64,000 nucleotides of DNA from Herbaspirillum sp. ST 5-3 (lineage in GTDB: Bacteria; Pseudomonadota; Gammaproteobacteria; Burkholderiales; Burkholderiaceae_D): positions 1-64,000 of the forward strand of contig NZ_STGI01000005.1 in NCBI RefSeq assembly GCF_004804275.1. Direction: 5' to 3'. The translations under genes and the position numbers were made by a program. This document shows, piece by piece, positions 28,427 through 34,804 of the stretch. Each line of letters opens with the position of its first letter. Position 1 is the first letter of the stretch. Below the pieces are notes generated by a model that saw only the letters and a list, made by a program, of their open reading frames with translations, did not search any database and was not told the origin of the DNA.

Positions 28427-28873
28427 TCAGCCCGGAATCTCTGGTTCGACAAGTTTCGCCAACTGTGCAAGCGACTCTTGCCAGCCGAGATAGCACATCT
28501 CGACTGGAATGGCTGCAGGAATCCCTTCCTGCACAATGCTGATCTCGGTTCCGCAAGACACTTTCTTCAAGCTCACCGTCGTCTGCATTTCTCCTGGGAG
28601 GTTCGGATCGTCGAACCTGTCCGTATAGCAAATCTTTTCAAAGGGAAGCAGCTCACGATACTCGCCGCCAAAGGAGTGCCCTTGGCCCGTCCCAAAGTTC
28701 GCGAACGACATCCGGTAGGTGCCGCCGACCTTGGCGTCCATATGATGGACCTTGCAAGTGAATCCGTAGGGCGGAAGCCACTTGGCCATGGCATCGGCGT
28801 CCAGGAAGGCGCGATAGATGCGCTCGGGGTTTGCCCGGAGTACGCGGTGGAGACGGACGGTTCCTGTGCTCAT
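28427..28873 (-). CDS. SRPBCC/AHSA1-domain protein
   Basis: 148 residues of the START/SRPBCC fold, AHSA1 branch: VRLHRVLRANPERIYRAFLD at the start, WLPPYGFTCKVHHMDAKVGG, then FGGEYRELLPFEKICYTDRF and WQESLAQLAKLVE at the end. Such proteins bind hydrophobic ligands or act as accessory factors. The start is fixed by the strong site AAAGGAGAA 7 nt upstream. It is the gene nearest the distal end of the integron-like cassette series; whether it is itself a cassette is unclear because no attC-like site was found beside it. Confidence 0.82.
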   Translation of the reverse strand: MSTGTVRLHRVLRANPERIYRAFLDADAMAKWLPPYGFTCKVHHMDAKVGGTYRMSFANFGTGQGHSFGGEYRELLPFEKICYTDRFDDPNLPGEMQTTVSLKKVSCGTEISIVQEGIPAAIPVEMCYLGWQESLAQLAKLVEPEIPG

Positions 28874-29014
28874 GATCGGTTCTCCTTTCAATCTGCTATT
28901 GGGTAACTATTGGAATTGTCCCGCGGCATAGAAGGGCTGATGGGTGCCGGATGGCCTGAGGAAAGTGCATAGCGTTGAGATGACAAGCGCGTAGCGCCCC
29001 GATCGATTGTAGTG

Positions 29015-29557
29015 TCAGGGCGCGCGCTTGGACTCAACATAGGTACGCAGGTATCTGATGGTAAAACTGGCGCCGGATGCAGAGGAAGTTATCGCAACAG
29101 CGTAGTCCTTCGCACAGTCGCCCCATCGAGGGGTATCGACTTCGCACAGTTCAGAAATAACGGTGGTGGGCGCCAACGTCGTTTTATTGTGTAGAAGCGT
29201 CACAGTCGGGAATACATATACGCCATCGGCACCCTGTGGGTTTGAATTTGGAAAATCGGCACCGATGGCTATTTCTATTTCACCGCAGCGTTTGACAATT
29301 CGTTTGCTCCCGTTGCGATAGCCATCACGAGACCACTTGACCAATTTTTCACTAGAAAAGAACTCGGCAACCTCAGGCTTGCGTCCCGCGAGGTATGCGT
29401 CGATTTGGTCTGTATTTGATGGTGAGGTGATCAACAGGCTGGAGTTGGTAAGAAAGCACAGGAATACCAAGTCGCTGCCCGGGGGTACCGGAAGGGCTGA
29501 CGTTTCAGCGAAAGCTAATCCAGGGAGGAAGGCTAGAAACAGAAAAAGGTGGCTCAT
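29015..29557 (-). CDS. Putative secreted hypothetical protein (cassette gene C)
   Basis: 180 residues with a signal peptide (MSHLFLFLAFLPGLAFA) and four cysteines in the mature part, so probably periplasmic. No family recognised. The ATG lies 12 nt after GTTAGGG, the outer end of an attC-like site interrupted by a small mobile element (29572-29679). The first base of the gene therefore sits where a gene-cassette ORF would be expected. Base composition is less GC-rich than the surrounding chromosome. No attC-like site follows its stop. Confidence 0.7.
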   Translation of the reverse strand: MSHLFLFLAFLPGLAFAETSALPVPPGSDLVFLCFLTNSSLLITSPSNTDQIDAYLAGRKPEVAEFFSSEKLVKWSRDGYRNGSKRIVKRCGEIEIAIGADFPNSNPQGADGVYVFPTVTLLHNKTTLAPTTVISELCEVDTPRWGDCAKDYAVAITSSASGASFTIRYLRTYVESKRAP

Positions 29558-29564
29558 GGTTGCG

Positions 29565-29730
29565 CCCTAACGAGACTGTAGGAAAAGTCGTTTTGCGGTT
29601 TTTTTAGCGGCGTAAGTCATTGATTCCCTTGGCTTGAGAATTAGCAAGAATGGCATTTTTGGACTTTTTCTACAGCCTCAACGATTCAGTTCACTGGCGC
29701 GAAGCGTCAGTGTGCAACGGTGAGTTAAAT
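29565..29730 (-). repeat. attC-like recombination site, interrupted by MITE
   Basis: Outer cores CCCTAAC (29565-29571) and GTTAAAT (29724-29730, overlapping the stop of cassette gene B) match the attC pattern RYYYAAC...GTTRRRY. When the 108-bp insertion and one AAC duplicate are removed, a 55-bp site remains. Its stem CACTGGCGC/GCGTCAGTG (one mismatch) has a GAA loop, the typical size and shape of an integron attC. Stem-end GGCGC/GCGTC sequences are shared with the site at 30137. Confidence 0.65.
29572..29679. mobile_element. 108-bp MITE-like element inside an attC site
   Basis: Non-coding, AT-rich element with 18-bp terminal inverted repeats: GAGACTGTAGGAAAAGTC at 29572-29589, and at 29662-29679 the complement of GAGGCTGTAGAAAAAGTC (16 of 18 identical). 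It is flanked by the direct repeat AAC (29569-29571 and 29680-29682), consistent with a 3-bp target duplication. The insertion falls exactly in the core of the attC-like site. No transposase is encoded, so it would be moved by a trans-acting relative that is not in this window. Confidence 0.72.
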
Positions 29731-30138
29731 GACGGCATATGACGCAACTTCATTTTTATCCTCGATGACGATCTGGGTTCCATTCTCAAACCGAAATAGA
29801 ACCTTGCTTCCCTCAAACGTCGCGGACATCTCATATGACCCGAGCCTCACGCCAACCACGCCGGCACCAGCCCCGACATCAACATGCGGATAGTTCCACG
29901 ATTCCTCTTCCACTTCCCAGGGCTTCGGCTGTTCATTCCATTCACGCCAGAAAACCATATGCGGTTCAAAGTAAAGCCGATACCATGCGCCGTCAAATTT
30001 CAAGTATGTGACGTTTGCCGATGCCGCCGTTTCACCTTCGAACTCGTAGCCCTCGCAGATAAAACCTTCGCAAATCCGCCCCTTGAGATCGGGCGGAGTA
30101 CCGACAATTTCGAGCTCAGGTGTAACGGACATAGTCAT
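29725..30138 (-). CDS. Hypothetical protein (cassette gene B)
   Basis: 137 residues (135 if the second ATG at 30132 is used). The protein is acidic and soluble, with no signal peptide; the run CEGFICEGYEFEGETAASA and several aromatic residues (WREWNEQPKPWEVEEESWNY) are notable. No family recognised. The start codon overlaps GTTAAAT, the outer core of the attC-like site at 30137, and the stop overlaps the core of the next attC-like site at 29724. The gene therefore fills a cassette from end to end, as is typical of integron cassettes. Confidence 0.7.
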   Translation of the reverse strand: MTMSVTPELEIVGTPPDLKGRICEGFICEGYEFEGETAASANVTYLKFDGAWYRLYFEPHMVFWREWNEQPKPWEVEEESWNYPHVDVGAGAGVVGVRLGSYEMSATFEGSKVLFRFENGTQIVIEDKNEVASYAVI

Positions 30139-30193
30139 TTAACGCCGAGATGACGGGCGCTCTTTTGCGTCCCTGTCGATTGACATGTTAAAA
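30137..30193 (-). repeat. attC-like recombination site
   Basis: 57 bp between cassette genes A and B. The cores are ATTTAAC (30137-30143) and GTTAAAA (30187-30193). The internal arms GACGGGCGC and GCGTCCCTGTC pair with two extrahelical bases around a short TCTTTT loop. The cores, short length, imperfect stem with bulged bases and position immediately after one small gene and before the next all fit an integron attC. Confidence 0.68.
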
Positions 30194-30205
30194 AGCATAA
30201 CGCTC

Positions 30206-30490
30206 TTATCCCGACACATACTGAAAAAGTGGTCCTAATGTAGCGAATGCGAGAACACCTATAAGGCGCCAAGTATGTGACGCAATCAAAAATATTCCGA
30301 TAAAAATGACCACGCATGCAATTAATACGGCGAGCTTTAGAAATGCTCCGGCGATGAAGAAATAAAATGCCGCTTTACTGATGAAATAGCAGCCAGCGAA
30401 AAAGCCGACGACAAGACCGATGAGTTCCATGCCGGCCAGCCCTTCCGATACCCAACCGGAGCGATTTGATTTGTATGGACCGTCGATCAT
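30206..30490 (-). CDS. Small membrane protein (cassette gene A)
   Basis: 94 residues from ATG (MIDGPYKSNRSGWVSEGLAG) with three hydrophobic segments (ELIGLVVGFFAGCYFISKAA; FYFFIAGAFLKLAVLIACVV; TWRLIGVLAFATLGPL). Function unknown. The ATG comes 12 nt after GTTAAAA (TTTTAAC on the plus strand at 30497-30503), the expected boundary with attI. It is the first gene of the array and is transcribed away from the integrase remnant. It is AT-rich compared with flanking chromosomal genes. An alternative TTG start at 30541 is less likely. Confidence 0.68.
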   Translation of the reverse strand: MIDGPYKSNRSGWVSEGLAGMELIGLVVGFFAGCYFISKAAFYFFIAGAFLKLAVLIACVVIFIGIFLIASHTWRLIGVLAFATLGPLFQYVSG

Positions 30491-30610
30491 TTTGCTTTTT
30501 AACTTTTTAGTTATACGGACAGCACCTGTCTGTCTAACCAAACCGGCTGTCCGCCTATCCTCAACAGTCGATCCGGCGCAAATGCTTGTCGCGTGGTTGT
30601 TTTAACGACG

Positions 30611-30630
30611 TACTGCACAAAAACACAGTA
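30611..30630. promoter_or_regulatory. LexA-type box before intI remnant
   Basis: TACTGCACAAAAACACAGTA has the spacing CTG-N10-CAG and differs from the classic CTGT...ACAG half-sites at one position. It lies 10 bp before the ATG of the intI remnant. Many integron integrase genes are known to be LexA-repressed at this position. The site is seen directly; LexA binding is inferred. Confidence 0.62.
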
Positions 30631-30640
30631 CTAAATAACC

Positions 30641-30952
30641 ATGAAAGATGTCAGCCAGTCTATACCGGCCGTTGAAATAAACACAAGGCCGCCCAAGTTG
30701 CTCGATCAATTGCGACGGTGCATACGGGATAAACAGTACAACCTGCGAACCGAAGAAGCCTATGTTTATTGGACTCGCTGGCATATCAGGTTTCACGGCT
30801 TGCGCCATCCGGGTGAAATGGGCGCGGCTGAGGTGCAAGCGTTTCTTTCCTATTTCACGAATGAGAGGAAGGTCGCGGCCTCAACACACAATTAGGCGCT
30901 CTGCGCGTCGCTGTTTCTTTAGAAGCACTTACTTCAGATGGAGTTGCCCTGG
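30641..30952 (+). pseudogene. Integron integrase intI, N-terminal remnant
   Basis: The frame reads PPKLLDQLRRCIRDKQYNLR, TEEAYVYWTRWHIRFHGLRH and PGEMGAAEVQAFLSYFTNER, the N-terminal SAM-like domain of IntI-type tyrosine recombinases. After AASTHN a TAG (30893-30895) stands where Gln is usual. The same frame then continues ALCASLFL, a second TAG (30920-30922), and KHLLQMELPW, which mirrors the family sequence QALSALLFLYREVL-IELPW. Homology stops at about 30952, so the catalytic domain (Arg, His, Tyr residues) is missing. Two nonsense mutations and a deletion make it inactive. It lies opposite to the small cassette genes, as intI does in integrons. Confidence 0.85.
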
Positions 30953-30959
30953 CACGAGC

Positions 30960-31379
30960 TCACGCCAGCACCAGATGCTTCTGCTGTTCCGGCAGGAACT
31001 CGCGAATGTCGCGCGGTTTGCGGCGGCGCGGGTGATCGATCTCATCGCGCCGCAATGCCCTCGCCGCGCGCCAGATGAGGACATCGTCTTCATAGGGGCG
31101 CAGTGCCGCGGTCTTTTCCCACAGCACGCGACGGTGCGTGATGAAGTCCCAGCAGACTGGCGTCAGGCCGTCGAGCTTGCCTTCGGCTTGCAGCTTGAGG
31201 GCGATGCCCATGACGTTGCCGGCGTGCGGCACGTCTTCGGGGAAATAGATGGAATTGGCCCAGGCGCGCACGTCGCAGAAATCAAGTACCTGTCCGCGAA
31301 TGGGCTTGTGCCACTGGTCGGGGTGTGCGTTCTGGTTCGGCCAGCGGCCAGCGCCTACCCATGTGCCTGTCTTGAACAT
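30960..31379 (-). CDS. Uncharacterised protein with LexA box
   Basis: 139 residues starting MFKTGTWVGAGRWPNQNAHP. Its ATG follows a strong ribosome site (GGAGAAGGAGATACGCG). No family recognised; the protein is soluble and basic at the C-terminus (RRDEIDHPRRRKPRDIREFL) and rich in Trp. A near-perfect LexA box lies about 84 bp upstream of the ATG on the correct side, so damage-inducible expression is likely. The stop codon abuts the point where the intI remnant loses homology, suggesting that a rearrangement joined this gene to the dead integrase. Confidence 0.72.
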   Translation of the reverse strand: MFKTGTWVGAGRWPNQNAHPDQWHKPIRGQVLDFCDVRAWANSIYFPEDVPHAGNVMGIALKLQAEGKLDGLTPVCWDFITHRRVLWEKTAALRPYEDDVLIWRAARALRRDEIDHPRRRKPRDIREFLPEQQKHLVLA

Positions 31380-31460
31380 CGCGTATCTCCTTCTCCGCCG
31401 GCGGCATGATCATGAGAGGCATTGCGTACTAACCGCAGCGCTGCTCCGAGCCACGCCAAA

Positions 31461-31480
31461 TACTGTTCATATGTACAGTA
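31461..31480. promoter_or_regulatory. LexA box
   Basis: CTGTTCATATGTACAG (31463-31478) is an exact CTGT-N8-ACAG SOS operator, extended to TACTG...CAGTA. On the minus strand it is followed by the gene at 31379. TATATAC immediately adjoining it could serve as part of a -10 region. Nothing on the plus strand nearby obviously needs it; the permease ATG is 185 bp away. Confidence 0.8.
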
Positions 31481-31663
31481 TATACCCATTTCCACCTTTG
31501 TCCATGCGGCTTGCAGGGCAGCGTGGCGGGATTTCAACATGGCACGGTCACGCATGCGCACGGTCCGCCGGAAAGCACGGCTGCCGAAACATCCCGACAG
31601 CGGCACTCTCGACAGAAATCGTGTCTAATATGCAGCGCGATCAACCCACGATAAGGAGAAAAA

Positions 31664-32965
31664 ATGAGCGCGATGGATCGGTTCTTCAAGTTGACGGAAC
31701 AGGGAACGGATGTGCGCACCGAGTTGCTGGCGGGGCTGACCACCTTTCTCACGATGGCCTATATCATTTTCGTGAACCCTTCCATTCTCGGCGACGCGGG
31801 CATGCCCAAGGATGCGGTGTTTGTTGCCACCTGCATTGCCGCAGCGCTCGGTTCGCTGGTGATGGGCCTGTACGCCAATTACCCGATCGCGATGGCGCCG
31901 GGCATGGGGCTCAATGCGTACTTCGCGTACGGCGTGGTGAAGGGCATGGGGTATAGCTGGGAGGCAGCACTCGGCGCGGTGTGCATTTCCGGCATCCTGT
32001 TCCTGATCGTGAGCGTGCTCCGCATTCGCGAAATGATCGTCAACGGCATTCCGCATTCCGTGCGCACGGCGATCACCGCCGGCATCGGGCTGTTTCTGGC
32101 CATCATTTCACTCAAGAACGCCGGCATCGTTGCCGCGCATCCGGCCACCTTTATCACCCTGGGCGACTTGCACAAGACGACCACCGTGCTGGCGATCATC
32201 GGCTTCTTCCTGATCGTTGCGCTGGATCGCCTGCGCGTGAAAGGGGCGATCCTGATCGGCATCATCGTGGTGACGATTTTGAGTTTCGTCTTTGCCGGCA
32301 ATAAATTCGCCGGCCTCGTATCGGCTCCGCCCTCGCTCGCGCCGACGTTGTTCAAGCTGGATATTTCCGCCGCGCTGTCGATCGGCATCCTGAACGTGGT
32401 GCTGGTGTTTTTTCTGGTGGAACTGTTCGATGCGACCGGCACGCTGATGGGCGTGGCTACCCGCGCCGGTTTGCTCAAGGCGGGCAAGATGGATCGCTTG
32501 AACAAGGCCTTGATGGCCGACAGCAGCGCGATTGTCGCCGGTTCATTCCTCGGCACCTCGAGCACCACGGCGTACATTGAAAGCGCGGCCGGGGTGCAGG
32601 CGGGCGGACGCACCGGACTGACCGCCGTCGCGGTGGCGGTATTGTTTCTCGCCTGCCTGTTCATCGCGCCGCTGGCCGGCGCCGTTCCCGCGTATGCCAC
32701 CGCGCCGGCGCTGTTCTTCGTGTCCTGCCTGATGCTGCGCGAACTGGCTGATCTGCAATGGGATGACACCACGGAAAGCGTGCCGGCGGTGATCACCGCC
32801 TTGATGATGCCGTTTACCTATTCGATCGCCAACGGCGTCGCATTCGGTTTTGTCTCCTACGCGGGCCTGAAACTCTTTACCGGCCGCGCGAAGGAAGTGC
32901 CGCTGATCGTGTGGATCATTGCAGCGATTTTCATTTTCCGTTACGTGTATCTCGGCGCTGAATAG
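31664..32965 (+). CDS. NCS2-family guanine/hypoxanthine permease (AzgA-like)
   Basis: 433 residues, about 12-13 membrane helices. The opening RFFKLTEQGTDVRTELLAGL-TTFLTMAYIIFVNPSIL and MAPGMGLNAYFAYGVVKGMG, with the later VELFDATGTLMGVATRAGLL and SSTTAYIESAAGVQAGGRTG, are those of the AzgA/GhxP group of purine:H+ symporters. AAGGAG precedes the ATG. A guanine deaminase gene follows 42 bp downstream, so the pair imports guanine and converts it to xanthine. Guanine or hypoxanthine is the expected substrate. Confidence 0.91.
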   Translation: MSAMDRFFKLTEQGTDVRTELLAGLTTFLTMAYIIFVNPSILGDAGMPKDAVFVATCIAAALGSLVMGLYANYPIAMAPGMGLNAYFAYGVVKGMGYSWEAALGAVCISGILFLIVSVLRIREMIVNGIPHSVRTAITAGIGLFLAIISLKNAGIVAAHPATFITLGDLHKTTTVLAIIGFFLIVALDRLRVKGAILIGIIVVTILSFVFAGNKFAGLVSAPPSLAPTLFKLDISAALSIGILNVVLVFFLVELFDATGTLMGVATRAGLLKAGKMDRLNKALMADSSAIVAGSFLGTSSTTAYIESAAGVQAGGRTGLTAVAVAVLFLACLFIAPLAGAVPAYATAPALFFVSCLMLRELADLQWDDTTESVPAVITALMMPFTYSIANGVAFGFVSYAGLKLFTGRAKEVPLIVWIIAAIFIFRYVYLGAE

Positions 32966-33007
32966 TTGAGCTTGAGCGATCTTTTGCCAGGAAAACGGAG
33001 CGATACC

Positions 33008-34348
33008 ATGACGTCGGATTCCACGGCATTCAGGGCCAGCATTCTGCATTTCACCGCGGACCCCGCGTTCGATCGCAATGCTTCCGTCTGGTATGAAGAC
33101 GGATTGCTGCTGGTGAACGACGGGAGCGTGCAGGCGGTCGGCGATCATGCGCAATTGCGCGATAGCCTGCCCGCGGGTACGACGGTACAGGACTATCGCG
33201 GCAAGCTGATCGTGCCGGGCTTCATCGACACGCATATCCATTACCCGCAAACCGATGTCATCGCGTCTCCCGCGCGCAGCCTGCTGCCCTGGCTGGAGAC
33301 GTATACCTTCCCTGCCGAACGCAGCTTCGATGACGCGGCGCATGCCCACGAGGTCGCGCGCTTCTTCCTGGATGAACTTCTGCGTTGCGGCACCACGACC
33401 GCGATGGTGTATTGCACCGTGCATCCTGCGTCGGTCGACGCGTTTTTCTCGGAAAGCGAACAGCGCGGCCTGCGCATGGTCGCCGGCAAGGTCATGATGG
33501 ATCGCCATTGCCCGGCTTTCCTGAGCGATGCGGAGCAATGCAGCCTGCGCGTGAATGAAGACCTGATCGCAAAATGGCACCGGCGCGGGCGTCAGCTCTA
33601 CGCGATCACGCCGCGCTTTGCCGCCACGTCGAGCGAGGCGCAACTGCAGGCGGCCGGCGAACTGGCGCGCGCCCATCCCGACGTGTTCGTGCAGACGCAT
33701 GTCGCCGAGAATACCGAGGAAGTGGCATGGGTCAAATCGCTGTTTCCGAATTCACGCAGCTATCTCGATGTCTACGACCATTACGGCCTGCTGCGTCCGC
33801 GCACGATGCTCGCGCATTGCATCTGGCTGGACGAGCACGACCGCGCGCGCATGCGGGAGACGCAATCGGCGGCGGCGGTCTGCCCGACTTCCAACCTGTT
33901 CCTCGGCAGCGGCCTGTTCGACTTCGCGCTGGCCGATGCGGCGCGCATGCCGCTTTCGCTGGCAACCGATGTCGGCGGCGGCACATCGTTCTCGATGCTG
34001 CAGACCATGAACGAAGCCTACAAGGTGGCGCGCATGCGCGGCACGCATCTTCCCGCGCTGCGCATGTTCTACCTGGCGACGCTGGGCGGCGCGCGGTGCA
34101 TGCAGCTGGAAGGCACGATCGGCAATTTCACGGCTGGCGCGGAAGCCGATTTCATCGTGCTCGATCCGCAGGCGACGCCGTTGCTGGCGCGGCGCACGGA
34201 ACGCGCCGGAAGTCTGGAGGAAATGCTGTTTGCCTTCGCATTGCTGGGCGATGACCGGGCAGTCTTGGCGACCTATAGCGGCGGGCAGCAAGTGCATGCA
34301 CGCAATGCGTCGCAACCAGGCGACAAAACTCAATCCTGTCCCACGTAA
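33008..34348 (+). CDS. guaD: Guanine deaminase
   Basis: 446 residues from the ATG preceded by CGGAGCG. Amidohydrolase-superfamily zinc enzyme converting guanine to xanthine and ammonia. Metal and catalytic motifs: GFIDTHIHYPQTDVIASPAR (HxH), QTHVAENTEEVAWV (His and Glu), TMLAHCIWLDEHDRARM (His) and LSLATDVGGGTSFSML (Asp). The length and the GGTSFSML loop fit GuaD. It is co-transcribed with the purine permease upstream. Its last 19 bp overlap the convergent gene at 34330. Confidence 0.93.
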   Translation: MTSDSTAFRASILHFTADPAFDRNASVWYEDGLLLVNDGSVQAVGDHAQLRDSLPAGTTVQDYRGKLIVPGFIDTHIHYPQTDVIASPARSLLPWLETYTFPAERSFDDAAHAHEVARFFLDELLRCGTTTAMVYCTVHPASVDAFFSESEQRGLRMVAGKVMMDRHCPAFLSDAEQCSLRVNEDLIAKWHRRGRQLYAITPRFAATSSEAQLQAAGELARAHPDVFVQTHVAENTEEVAWVKSLFPNSRSYLDVYDHYGLLRPRTMLAHCIWLDEHDRARMRETQSAAAVCPTSNLFLGSGLFDFALADAARMPLSLATDVGGGTSFSMLQTMNEAYKVARMRGTHLPALRMFYLATLGGARCMQLEGTIGNFTAGAEADFIVLDPQATPLLARRTERAGSLEEMLFAFALLGDDRAVLATYSGGQQVHARNASQPGDKTQSCPT

Positions 34349-34794
34349 AACTGCAGCGAGTCCACGATCGGCGCGAAATAATTCAGCGAGGCCTCGTAAT
34401 CGCCGCATCCGTAGTCATGAAACGCCGCTCTGATGACAACCGGCGGCGCCACCAGGATCTTGCCGACCACGCGATAGCTTTTTTCGGCGGCCAGGCAGTC
34501 GGTGATTGACACGCAGGCGGTGCCGGTGCCGCGGCTGACTTCGGAAACGATCTTCCATGCATAGCCAGCCATGTTCGTCAGTGCCTTCAGGTCGGCTTCG
34601 CGGAATGCTGCGGCAACCTCTTCGGCCGGGCGTTCGTCGTCCTCCGCCAGCGTCCACGTGGTGAGGTAGGCGCCCTTGGTGCCGTCGGCGGATTCAAGGT
34701 AGATCGATTTTCCGTCGTTGGACTCGCGCTGCGCCCAGTCGTCGGGCAGGCGCAACATCCAGAAATCGGTGTGGATCGTTTTAAAAGTCGTCAT
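34330..34794 (-). CDS. Conserved hypothetical protein
   Basis: 154 residues from ATG (MTTFKTIHTDFWMLRLPDDW), behind AACGAG. A small soluble protein, no signal peptide. The start resembles stress or lipoprotein-like domains that begin with a description of amphipathic strands (WMLRLPDDWAQRESNDGKSI), but I cannot assign a family. It begins 10 bp after the stop of a hybrid kinase gene on the same strand and is probably co-transcribed with it. Its 3' end overlaps guaD by 19 bp, tail to tail. Confidence 0.7.
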   Translation of the reverse strand: MTTFKTIHTDFWMLRLPDDWAQRESNDGKSIYLESADGTKGAYLTTWTLAEDDERPAEEVAAAFREADLKALTNMAGYAWKIVSEVSRGTGTACVSITDCLAAEKSYRVVGKILVAPPVVIRAAFHDYGCGDYEASLNYFAPIVDSLQFYVGQD

Positions 34795-34804
34795 CTCGTT
34801 GATT

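Noticed and set aside
28976-29040. Possible third attC site after cassette gene C
   Set aside because: The hairpin here has GTTGAG on the left and CTCAAC on the right, the reverse of the required AAC...GTT arrangement. It is just an inverted repeat near the stop codon.
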